6,055 nt of DNA from Candidatus Eiseniibacteriota bacterium (GCA_016867695.1 VGIY01000165.1:1-6055); one strand, 5' to 3'; numbered from the stretch's first letter, positions 1-5,770 are shown. A program made the numbers and translations. Notes: generated from the sequence alone by a model not told the origin.

Positions 1-42
1 CCCGCCGACGATGTAGGCGATCTGGCTGCCGAGGAACTTCAT
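1..42 (-). CDS. 5' end of a gene leaving the window (possible ion-channel/TrkA-type protein)
   Basis: Only the first 14 codons are present, reading MKFLGSQIAYIVGG and then the window edge. The start is well constrained: an in-frame TAG lies at 54-52, three codons upstream, so this ATG is the only start between that stop and the edge. There is no strong Shine-Dalgarno sequence before it. The pattern M-[KR]-F-L-x-S-Q-x-A-Y resembles, from memory, the N-terminus of bacterial potassium channel proteins that carry a TrkA-N (RCK) domain. Fourteen residues are too few to establish this. The gene is divergent from the lipoprotein gene at 351. That it is a real coding start is moderately likely; the family is a guess. 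Confidence 0.42.
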   Translation of the reverse strand, partial: MKFLGSQIAYIVGG

Positions 43-270
43 CCGGGCAGTCTACAGCGGCCTGACAGCCGCCGCCAACGCCTGTCGCGCGCCCGCATGG
101 CAAGCCTCGCGGCCTGGTGCGCCTGGATTCCCCGCCGCGCCCGGAGGCGGCGGCCGAGGGGCGCCCGCTGGAGAGCCCGTTCCCTCCGTGCGCTCCGGTG
201 TCGCCCCCGCCGCTCCCTTCGAGAGTGGACAGGACGCTGAATCCGGTTGCCCTTGCCTCGCTCGGCGCCG
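43..270. other. Divergent intergenic region, no gene recognised
   Basis: This very GC-rich stretch separates the leftward gene at 42 from the rightward lipoprotein gene. Short open frames cross it on the minus strand, but their translations are arginine/alanine-rich low-complexity peptides typical of non-coding GC-rich DNA, with no recognisable domain. I found no convincing -35/-10 pair for either strand here, no RNA gene and no long repeat. The right part of the intergenic region (271-350) carries the candidate control elements listed separately. Confidence 0.6.
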
Positions 271-287
271 CTGGCATGATCCCGGCA
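271..287 (+). promoter_or_regulatory. Candidate sigma-54 (-24/-12) promoter for the lipoprotein gene
   Basis: The sequence CTGGCATGATCCCGGCA carries GG at 273-274 and GC at 285-286 with exactly 10 bases between them, the invariant geometry of RpoN promoters. It matches most of the consensus YTGGCACGRNNNTTGCW, differing at the C after TGGCA and at the TT before GCA. A start site would fall near 298, giving a leader of about 50 nt before the ATG at 351. No sigma-70-like alternative was seen. The weak -12 half and the lack of an identified activator site keep this tentative. Confidence 0.33.
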
Positions 288-329
288 TGAGGGCGCCGCC
301 GGGGGAGCGCCGGGCATGACGAAGGCATG
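273..329 (+). repeat. Duplicated pair of GGCATG elements
   Basis: GGCATG occurs at 273-278, 284-289, 313-318 and 324-329. The two members of each pair are 11 bp apart and the pairs are 40 bp apart, so all four lie on a regular grid close to the helical repeat. The sequence around each pair is only partly alike. The first pair coincides with the -24/-12 candidate, and the second lies just upstream of and partly within the ribosome binding region. This could be an operator array or an old 40-bp tandem duplication. Confidence 0.45.
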
Positions 330-330
330 G

Positions 331-342
331 AGGAGGGAGGGG
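331..342 (+). promoter_or_regulatory. Ribosome binding site that fixes the lipoprotein start at 351
   Basis: A purine run AGGAGGGAGGGG ends 8 nt before the ATG at 351. An in-frame ATG at 327 would place this Shine-Dalgarno sequence inside the coding region and would put acidic residues (MEEGGDTA) ahead of the Lys-Arg start of the signal peptide. The start at 351 is therefore preferred. Confidence 0.8.
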
Positions 343-350
343 ATACGGCC

Positions 351-1520
351 ATGAAGAGGAGCGTTGCCTGGAAGGCGTTGGTGGGGATGCTGCTGCTACT
401 CCCGGTACCGCTGGCCGGGTTCGGCTGCGGAGGGAAGGACAAGACTTCCACTCCGGGGGACGGCGAGGCCCCCACGGTCGTCGCCTTCAGCCTGGCGGAC
501 AGCGCGACCGGGATCGGCCTCGTGACGCCCATCACCGTGACCTTCTCCGGGGACATGGATGAGGCGAGCGTCGTCACCGGAGCCATCGTCCTGGAAGGGC
601 GCCCTGCGGGCGGGCACGTCCGCTACGACGCATTGACTCGCAGCGCGACCTTCACCCCGGACACGCTCTATCTTCCGGAGACTTGGCAGCGGCTCTCCGT
701 GTCCGGCGCCACGGATCTGGACGGAAACGCCGTTCTGCCCGCCCAGCTCCGCTTCCGGACCGGGCCGCTCGACTGCGTGCATCTGGCCGATCCGCACGAG
801 CCCAACGAGGAGATCGCCGCCGCGGCCTGGCTGGAGGCCGGCGGCGTCTATCGCAGCCTGACCGTCTGCGAGCAGGAGATCGACACCTACGCCTTCACGC
901 TGGCCGATCCGGCCGACATCACCGCGGCCACGACCGTCCGTCATGCCCACGCCGATGCCGCGGGCTACGCCGGCTGGCAGATCCACTTCATGAATGCGAA
1001 TCGCCAGTACTACGCTACGCTCGGCACGAGCGCGGTGCCCGGGGAGCACACGTACCACTACTCCTTCCTGCCGGGCACCTACTACCTCGAGATCTTCAGC
1101 AGCTACGGCGTCGACCCGGGAGAGTTCGTCCTCTACGACCTCGAGCTGAGGGTCGGCGAGCCCTGCGAGGACGACGCCTACGAGGACAACGACTTCCCCC
1201 ACGAGGCTTCCCTGATCGCCCCCGGGGTGCACACCGGATTGCGCGGGTGCCACGTCGACGCCGACTACTACCGGGTCGCCGTGCGCGCCGGGGAGACGCT
1301 CGCGCTGACCGTCGACGCGACCGTCCCGGCGGGGGCGTGGGCTCACCGCCGCGTGGAGCTGGCGGTGCCCGGGGCCTCGACGGTCACGTACAGCGGCAGC
1401 GAGAACCCCGTCGCCGTTCAAGCGATCGCGGCGCGGGATGGGGAGGCGGTCGTCTGCGTCCGCTTCTGGGTGGACGGAGTCGCCTACTCGATGGAGGTCC
1501 AGGTGACGGCCAGCCCTTGA
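351..1520 (+). CDS. Exported putative lipoprotein with an Ig-like (Big_5) domain and two PPC-like domains
   Basis: The 389-residue product has a classic export signal: MKRS, a hydrophobic stretch at about residues 5-22, then GFGCGGKDK with Cys26 as probable lipidation site. The -3 residue is Gly rather than the usual Leu, so the lipobox is imperfect. Residues about 40-138 resemble a bacterial Ig-like domain of the Big_5 type (APTVVAFSLADSATGIGL, later VTFSGDMDEASV, ending LRFRTGPL). Residues about 142-275 and 272-389 are two related beta-rich units. Each opens with Cys plus an acidic EPNE or YEDND motif and has a second Cys just before a D-T/Y-Y signature (C142/C173 and C272/C300). This is the style of PPC domains in secreted myxobacterial and related proteins. 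No catalytic domain is visible, so it is probably a cell-surface binding or structural protein. It is transcribed alone and converges on the dockerin gene 35 bp downstream. The export call is firm; the domain names are by eye. Confidence 0.85.
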   Translation: MKRSVAWKALVGMLLLLPVPLAGFGCGGKDKTSTPGDGEAPTVVAFSLADSATGIGLVTPITVTFSGDMDEASVVTGAIVLEGRPAGGHVRYDALTRSATFTPDTLYLPETWQRLSVSGATDLDGNAVLPAQLRFRTGPLDCVHLADPHEPNEEIAAAAWLEAGGVYRSLTVCEQEIDTYAFTLADPADITAATTVRHAHADAAGYAGWQIHFMNANRQYYATLGTSAVPGEHTYHYSFLPGTYYLEIFSSYGVDPGEFVLYDLELRVGEPCEDDAYEDNDFPHEASLIAPGVHTGLRGCHVDADYYRVAVRAGETLALTVDATVPAGAWAHRRVELAVPGASTVTYSGSENPVAVQAIAARDGEAVVCVRFWVDGVAYSMEVQVTASP

Positions 1521-1555
1521 GACGGCGGCCGGGCGGGAGGAGGAGGCGCCGCGCC
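1521..1555. other. Short convergent gap, no clear terminator
   Basis: Only 35 bp separate the stop codons of the converging lipoprotein and dockerin genes. The sequence is G/C-rich and contains a weak 4-bp stem (GGCG/CGCC) but no strong hairpin and no T-run in either direction. Neither transcript has a recognisable intrinsic terminator here. Confidence 0.5.
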
Positions 1556-2131
1556 CTACTCCCCGCACTCCCTCCCGAAGCAGGCGGCGAAGGTCACGAA
1601 GTCGGCCAGCGAGGCCAGCCCGTCGTTGTTGTAGTCGGCGCAGGGCAGGCCCGAGCCGCCGAACCCGGCGCCGAAGAGGACGAAGTCGGCGAGCCCCACC
1701 CTGCCGTCGGCGTCCTGATCGGGGCTCAGGATGCGGTCGTAATGCCGGATGACGACCGAGTTGCCGAGGATCCGCAACGCCGCCGGGCCGTCCGGCGAGC
1801 AGCCGCCGATCGCTAGATTGAAGCTTGCCTGCCCATGCTCGTCGGTGCTTCCCGTCAGGACCGCCCCCGGACAGACGGTGTGGCCGGAGGCGTTGAGGAG
1901 CACGACCTCCACCCAGACGCCGGGCAGCGGCTGGCCGAACCGGCGGATCGTCACGGTGAAAGCGGTCTGATCGGGGCCGGCACCGCCGGGTCCGTGCGGG
2001 CAGGTGAGCACGCCGCCGTAGGCATCGCACGGCTCGACGGTGCACTCGTCGGGGTCGGGGACATCGGAGGCGTACGCGCCGCCGGCGGGCGCCAGGAAGG
2101 CGACGCACAGGAAGGCGATGATTCGGCACAT
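1556..2131 (-). CDS. Small secreted Ig-like protein with C-terminal type I-like dockerin
   Basis: The 191-residue product starts with a signal peptide (MCRIIAFLCVAFLAPAGGAYA), probably cleaved after Ala-Tyr-Ala at residue 21. A Cys-rich linker follows, then a beta-sandwich segment at about 55-130 (FTVTIRRFGQPLPGVWVEVV, STDEHGQASFNL) resembling invasin-type Ig-like domains. The C-terminus holds two EF-hand-like calcium loops: D138-Q-D140-A-D142-G with D149 at position 12, and D166-Y-N168-N-D170-G with D177 at position 12. Both are followed by the same LADFV helix start, which is the duplicated layout of a dockerin. Dockerins bind cohesins in cellulosomes, but in most other bacteria the partner is unknown, and no cohesin is encoded here. 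The ATG at 2131 is chosen because an SD (AGGAGAG) sits 6 nt before it. The alternative ATG at 2149 overlaps the peptidase stop codon. It is the last gene of the minus-strand operon. Confidence 0.88.
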   Translation of the reverse strand: MCRIIAFLCVAFLAPAGGAYASDVPDPDECTVEPCDAYGGVLTCPHGPGGAGPDQTAFTVTIRRFGQPLPGVWVEVVLLNASGHTVCPGAVLTGSTDEHGQASFNLAIGGCSPDGPAALRILGNSVVIRHYDRILSPDQDADGRVGLADFVLFGAGFGGSGLPCADYNNDGLASLADFVTFAACFGRECGE

Positions 2132-2137
2132 GACCGA

Positions 2138-2145
2138 CTCTCCTC
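2138..2145 (-). promoter_or_regulatory. Ribosome binding site for the dockerin gene, beside the peptidase stop
   Basis: On the minus strand GAGGAGAG ends 6 nt before the ATG at 2131. The peptidase stop TGA (2148-2146) overlaps an upstream in-frame ATG (2149-2147) in an ATGA arrangement. Either start gives translational coupling. The downstream ATG has the proper SD and leads straight into the signal peptide, so it is preferred. Confidence 0.72.
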
Positions 2146-4137
2146 TCATAGTGTCCTCGCCAGCCACTCCCGGATCCGCCGCAGGCGCTCGAGCCGGTTC
2201 TGCGGCCGGCCGCCGCGCGAGAGCCCGTGCGACTCGCCCTCGAAGCGCAGCATCTCCACCGGCTTGCCCTGCACGCGCAGGTAGGTGAAGAGCTCCTCGG
2301 ACTGGGCGATCGGGCAGCGCAGATCCTGATCGCTGTGAATGATCAGCAGCGGCGTGCGCGTGCGGGCCGCGTACAGGTTGGGCGAGTCGCGCAGGTAGTC
2401 GCCGGGCCGCTCCCAGGGCGCCGCGCCGCGCGCGTAGAAGCGATAGAACCCGAGATCGGAAGCGCCCGCCTGGGTCAGCATGTTGCCCACTTGCCGCTCG
2501 GTAATCGCGGTCCTGAAGCGGTTCGTGCGGCCGACGATCCAGGTGGTCATGAATCCGCCGTAGCTGCCGCCCATCACCGCCATGCGCCGGCGGTCGACGT
2601 AGGGCAGACCGGCGGCGACATCGGCGACCATCATCAAGTCGGCGTAGTCGAGCTGCCCCCAGCGGTTCTCGATGCAGTTCATGAAGCGCAGGCCGTAGCC
2701 GCTGCTGCCTCGCGGGTTCGCGTAGACGACCACGTACCCCTGCGCGGCGAGGAAGTGCATCTCGTGGAAGAAGGTGTAGCCGAACTGGGCCATCGGCCCG
2801 CCATGGATGTTGAGCACGAGCGGATAGCGCCGGCCGGCGCGCAGTCCGGGGGGCTTGAGGATCCAGCCATGGATCGCCGCGCCGCCGTTGCCGCGCCCGG
2901 TGAACATGCGCTCCTCGGGCTCGGTCAGCGCCAGCCGGCCGAAGAGGGGGGCGTTCAGCCGGGTCAGGCGGCGCGGCGGCTCGCCTCGGCCGAGCGTCAG
3001 GGTGTAGAGGTCGCCGGCGTCCTGCATCGTGGCTGCCGCGACCGCGGCCCGGCCGTCGGCCGGGCGGAGCGAGACGCCGAGGACATTGACCCGCCCGCCG
3101 AACTCGAGCCGCAGCGGGCCCCCCTCCGCCGGGAGGGAGTGGAGCGTGCAGGCGCCGCACTCGTTGACCAGGATCGCCAGGCGCTCGCCGCGGCCCTCGC
3201 GGAACGGCAGGATCACCTCGGCGCTGGAGTTCGCCGTGTCGCTGAGGACGTGGTTGCTCGGCCATTGGTCGAGCGCCGGCGTGAGATCCCGGGGCGCGCC
3301 GCCGCGGGCGGAGATGCGGTAGACGTGGCGCGGATGACGGAGCCACTCGCCGCGGCCGCCGTAGTGGCCGATGTAGTACAGGTGCCGGCCGTCGAGCGAC
3401 CAGGCGGGCGCGGCGACGGGCCCGTAGCGGCGGGTCAGCCGGCGCAGGTCGCGGCCGTCGGCGGAGACGACGAAGAGGTCGCTGTTGTCGACGTCCAGTT
3501 CGGCGTCGGGGCGCCGGTTGGAGGTGAAGGCGACCGAGCGTCCGTCGGGGCTCCAGGCGGCGCCGGCGTCGTCGCTTTCGCCGCGCGTCAGCTGCGTCAC
3601 GCGGCCCGAGGGAAAGGCGGCCTTGTAGATGTGCCAGGCGTCCGCGGGCCAGAACCCCTCGCCGTCGAGCTTGTAGCGCAGCCGCGTGATGTAGCGCGCG
3701 GTCGGCCGGAGCTTGCGCCGCTCGGGGTCGACCCTCGGGTCGCGGCGGTGAAGGAAGAGGATCGCCCGGCCGTTCGGCGCCCAGCGCAGGTCGCGCACGC
3801 CGCCGCCGGCGAGCCTCGTCAACGGCCAGGCCTCGCCGCCGCTCATCGGCAGGACCCAGATCTGGGGGATCTCGTCAGCGCGGCGCGAGACGAAGGCCAG
3901 GTGCCGTCCGTCGGGGCTCCAGCAGGGCTCCGCGTCGAGCCCGTCGCCGCGCGTCAGCCGGCGCGGGCGCCCCCCGCGCGCAGGCACGAGATGGAGGTGC
4001 GAGCGGTAGCGGTTGCCGCGCGCGTCCGCGGTCTTGAGCGCGTAGGCGATCGACGCGCCGTCCGGGGAGAGGGCCGCGGCGGTCGGGATCCGCAGGTCGA
4101 GCAGGTCCTGGGCGGTGATCCTGCGGCGGCGGGGCAT
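2146..4137 (-). CDS. S9-family serine peptidase (acylaminoacyl-peptidase/prolyl oligopeptidase type)
   Basis: The 663-residue enzyme has the usual length and two-part layout of the family. Residues about 8-400 form a beta-propeller with TolB/PD40-type repeats: ALSPDGASIAY (22-32), CWSPDGRHLAFVS (72-84), WAPNGR (119-124), AWSPDGRSVAFTS (194-206) and AWSLDGRHLYY (245-255). Residues about 420-663 are an alpha/beta-hydrolase domain with HGGP at 445-448 (oxyanion region), nucleophile Ser525 in GGSYGG, likely acid Asp605 in HSDQDLRCP and His637 in GESHG. The family cleaves short peptides or acyl-amino acids; the propeller restricts access to small substrates. No signal peptide is visible (MPRRRRITAQDLLDLRIP), so it is probably cytoplasmic, unlike its two exported neighbours. 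The start at 4137 has SD GGAGGA 7 nt upstream. The gene lies 49 nt after the FG-GAP gene and its stop overlaps a possible dockerin-gene start. All catalytic residues are present, so it should be active; the exact substrate is unknown. Confidence 0.93.
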   Translation of the reverse strand: MPRRRRITAQDLLDLRIPTAAALSPDGASIAYALKTADARGNRYRSHLHLVPARGGRPRRLTRGDGLDAEPCWSPDGRHLAFVSRRADEIPQIWVLPMSGGEAWPLTRLAGGGVRDLRWAPNGRAILFLHRRDPRVDPERRKLRPTARYITRLRYKLDGEGFWPADAWHIYKAAFPSGRVTQLTRGESDDAGAAWSPDGRSVAFTSNRRPDAELDVDNSDLFVVSADGRDLRRLTRRYGPVAAPAWSLDGRHLYYIGHYGGRGEWLRHPRHVYRISARGGAPRDLTPALDQWPSNHVLSDTANSSAEVILPFREGRGERLAILVNECGACTLHSLPAEGGPLRLEFGGRVNVLGVSLRPADGRAAVAAATMQDAGDLYTLTLGRGEPPRRLTRLNAPLFGRLALTEPEERMFTGRGNGGAAIHGWILKPPGLRAGRRYPLVLNIHGGPMAQFGYTFFHEMHFLAAQGYVVVYANPRGSSGYGLRFMNCIENRWGQLDYADLMMVADVAAGLPYVDRRRMAVMGGSYGGFMTTWIVGRTNRFRTAITERQVGNMLTQAGASDLGFYRFYARGAAPWERPGDYLRDSPNLYAARTRTPLLIIHSDQDLRCPIAQSEELFTYLRVQGKPVEMLRFEGESHGLSRGGRPQNRLERLRRIREWLARTL
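3539..3922 (-). repeat. 18-nt exact repeat encoding the WSPDGR propeller motif
   Basis: The + strand reads CGTCCGTCGGGGCTCCAG at both 3539-3556 and 3905-3922. The copies lie 366 bp (122 codons) apart in the same frame inside the peptidase gene. Both encode Trp-Ser-Pro-Asp-Gly-Arg of PD40 repeats (residues 195-200 and 73-78) with identical codons. This reflects the repeated beta-propeller blades and not a mobile element. Confidence 0.7.
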
Positions 4138-4148
4138 CGACCGATCCT

Positions 4149-4160
4149 CCCGGGTCCGGG
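4149..4160 (-). promoter_or_regulatory. Small hairpin overlapping the peptidase ribosome binding site
   Basis: On the minus strand CCCGGACCCGGG can fold as a 4-bp stem CCCG/CGGG with loop GACC. The 3' arm shares its G residues with the Shine-Dalgarno sequence GGAGGA (4150-4145) of the peptidase gene. It might lower initiation unless the upstream gene is being translated, but it is short and the DNA is GC-rich. Confidence 0.3.
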
Positions 4161-4168
4161 TGTCGTCT

Positions 4169-4183
4169 CCGGGGGCTCCCCGG
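4169..4183 (-). other. Intercistronic hairpin after the FG-GAP gene
   Basis: CCGGGG-AGC-CCCCGG on the minus strand is a perfect 6-bp all-G/C stem with a 3-nt loop, beginning 3 nt after the TGA at 4189-4187. No T-run follows (AGACGACACC), so it is not a standard intrinsic terminator. Its position between two co-oriented genes would suit an mRNA-stability or processing element, or a partial transcription brake. Confidence 0.42.
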
Positions 4184-4186
4184 CGA

Positions 4187-5701
4187 TCAGCGCAGGCGGA
4201 CCAGCCGCACGCGCTCGTTCAGCGCGCCGCTGCGCGCCTCCAGCCAGTAGGCGCCCGCGGGAAGCGGCTCGCCGCGCGCGCCCCGGCCGTCCCACTCGAT
4301 CCCGGGGGCCGGCCAGCCTCCCGCCGGCGCGCGCCAGCGGCGCTGCAGCCGGCCCTCGGCGTCGTAGAGGTCGAGCGCCGCCGGCGAGACCCCGCCCGGG
4401 CCGCCGTGCCAGGCGATGCGCACCGGCCCCGACGCCGGATTGGGCGCCGGCAGGAGCTGCAGGCGCCCGGGCCCCGACCCGCCGGCGCGCGGGTCCAGGC
4501 AGACCAGCCCCGCCGCGGCGTCCTGATCCTCGAAGGCGCGGATGACGTTCAGGTGGTCCGCGGAGCACCACTCGCGCACGCCGTCGCGGTCGAGATCGGT
4601 GTCCGCCCAGGCGACGAGCGTGCCCACCTCGCTCGTCTGGTCCCAGCTCCAGGCGACCTGGAACTGCTGGCTTCCCGGGTCCCACTCGTAGATGCGGGCG
4701 TAGGGATGGAACTCCATCACGATCTCGTCGAGCCCGTCGCCGTCGGCGTCCAGTCCATAGGAGGGCTGGTGGCCGGCGTACCCGTGGTACTCGTGGAAGA
4801 CGTGGGCCACGGCGAAGGTGTTGTCCCCCGTCGGCCGGAGCAGCTGGTAGCGGTAGCCGTGGGTGAAGGAGGAGTGCCCGAGGAGGGCGTGCAGCGTCCC
4901 GCATGGCAGCGGGCGCAGCGCGATCGCGTGCGAGCCGGGATAGGGATCGCCCACCTGGCCGCGGTAGAAGAGCCCGCCCGCGCCGACCGCCGGGTCGAAC
5001 TCGAAGAGCCCGTAGCCGGTGTTGTTGCCGGTGATGAACTCGACGCGGCCGTCCCCGTCGAAGTCCCCCGCCGCCGTGTGCCCGTAGGTTCCCGCCGGAG
5101 CGGCGATGTCGGCGCGCACGACGAAGAGGTCCGCGGGGCGATCGTAGTCGACCAGCATGGCCCGCGCCGTCCCGGACAGCGAGCCCGGCGCAAGGAAGAT
5201 CTCCAGATCGGAGTCGTCGTCGACGTCGATGGCCACCGGGAAGAAGACGAGCTTCATGCCCGGCAGCGTGATCCGCGCGCGCAGCGCCCAGTCGGGCGCC
5301 GAGTGGATGTCCAGGTAGCCGTCGCCGCCCATGCCCGGATCCCCGCGCTGGAGGACGAGCTCGATGTGGCCGTCGCCGTCGAGATCGGCCGCGATCCAGG
5401 GCAGGCCGTAGGCGATGGGCAGGAGCGTCTCGGTGCGGTTCAGGCCCGCGTCGATCGTGTGGCGGGTGACGCCGTTGCGGGGGTAGTCCTCGACGTAGAT
5501 ATGCGTGACGGAGAAGAAGTCGTCGGCGTGGACCGAGAAGTAGGCGCCGGACGCGCCGAACTCGACCAGCGTCTCGTAGTCGGCCCGATCGGCCTGGGCG
5601 ACGGCCGCCGCTCCGAGGAAGGCGGCGAGCCCGCACGCGCAGGGCAGGAACGCGGACAGGGCGGCGCGACGGGCCGGGGAGAGGGGGTTGTGGGACGGCA
5701 T
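4187..5701 (-). CDS. Exported FG-GAP/VCBS-repeat protein with FlgD/T9SS-like C-terminal domain
   Basis: The 504-residue product begins with a signal peptide: a basic ARR at residues 11-12, a hydrophobic core to about 34, and likely cleavage after Ala-Gln-Ala at 37. The mature part is a beta-propeller-like repeat protein with acidic calcium-loop motifs of the FG-GAP/VCBS type: DLDGDGHIEL (106-115), DVDDDSDLEIFL (159-170), DFDGDGRVEF (213-222), DADGDGLDEIV (318-328) and a divergent DTDLDRDGVREW (368-379). Residues about 416-504 form a C-terminal Ig-like domain starting PAPNPASGPVRIAW, with LDLYDAEGRL, WDGRGARGEPLPAGAYWLEA and a basic end RLVRLR. This is the FlgD-like/T9SS type A-like tail common on secreted proteins of FCB-group bacteria. 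No enzyme domain is present, so a surface or extracellular binding role is likely. The start at 5701 has a strong SD; an ATG at 5785 would sit at the -10 promoter and lack a signal at its start. It is the first gene of the operon. Confidence 0.9.
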   Translation of the reverse strand: MPSHNPLSPARRAALSAFLPCACGLAAFLGAAAVAQADRADYETLVEFGASGAYFSVHADDFFSVTHIYVEDYPRNGVTRHTIDAGLNRTETLLPIAYGLPWIAADLDGDGHIELVLQRGDPGMGGDGYLDIHSAPDWALRARITLPGMKLVFFPVAIDVDDDSDLEIFLAPGSLSGTARAMLVDYDRPADLFVVRADIAAPAGTYGHTAAGDFDGDGRVEFITGNNTGYGLFEFDPAVGAGGLFYRGQVGDPYPGSHAIALRPLPCGTLHALLGHSSFTHGYRYQLLRPTGDNTFAVAHVFHEYHGYAGHQPSYGLDADGDGLDEIVMEFHPYARIYEWDPGSQQFQVAWSWDQTSEVGTLVAWADTDLDRDGVREWCSADHLNVIRAFEDQDAAAGLVCLDPRAGGSGPGRLQLLPAPNPASGPVRIAWHGGPGGVSPAALDLYDAEGRLQRRWRAPAGGWPAPGIEWDGRGARGEPLPAGAYWLEARSGALNERVRLVRLR

Positions 5702-5707
5702 CAGGGG

Positions 5708-5715
5708 CCTCCTCC
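5708..5715 (-). promoter_or_regulatory. Ribosome binding site that fixes the FG-GAP start at 5701
   Basis: GGAGGAGG on the minus strand ends 6 nt before the ATG at 5701. The frame is open further upstream to an ATG at 5785, but that codon overlaps the -10 element and would add 28 arginine/histidine/proline-rich residues in front of the signal peptide. Confidence 0.82.
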
Positions 5716-5757
5716 GGTGGCGGGTGGCGAGGGCCGGGGGCTGCCGCGGAGAACGGC

Positions 5758-5770
5758 CGTGGTGGCCACG
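5758..5770 (-). other. Small hairpin in the operon leader
   Basis: CGTGG-CCA-CCACG on the minus strand is a perfect 5-bp stem with a 3-nt loop. It starts a few bases after the transcription start predicted from the extended -10 element (about 5777). It could stabilise the 5' end of the operon mRNA; no function can be shown from sequence alone. Confidence 0.3.

Noticed and set aside
1521..1555. GGCG/CGCC hairpin as a bidirectional terminator
   Set aside because: The stem is only 4 bp and there is no T-run on either strand.
683..1816. Plus-strand frame inside the lipoprotein gene
   Set aside because: It is an arginine-rich shadow that runs past the real stop codon into the antisense of the dockerin gene.
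396..2129. Minus-strand open frame across the lipoprotein gene and dockerin gene
   Set aside because: It is arginine-rich and spans two real genes on different frames and strands, ignoring their boundaries.
2146..2200. Possible broken or truncated 3' end of the peptidase
   Set aside because: The protein continues past His637 for a normal C-terminal helix (ERLRRIREWLARTL) and ends at the expected length, so it looks intact.
2132..3346. Upstream extension of the dockerin reading frame into the peptidase gene
   Set aside because: The extension is out-of-frame peptidase DNA. The SD and signal peptide place the start at 2131.
2227..4545. Long plus-strand open frame opposite the peptidase and the end of the FG-GAP gene
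   Set aside because: Its translation is rich in Ala, Arg, Gly, Val and Gln without domains and runs antisense to two clearly recognised genes. High GC removes stop codons from shadow frames.
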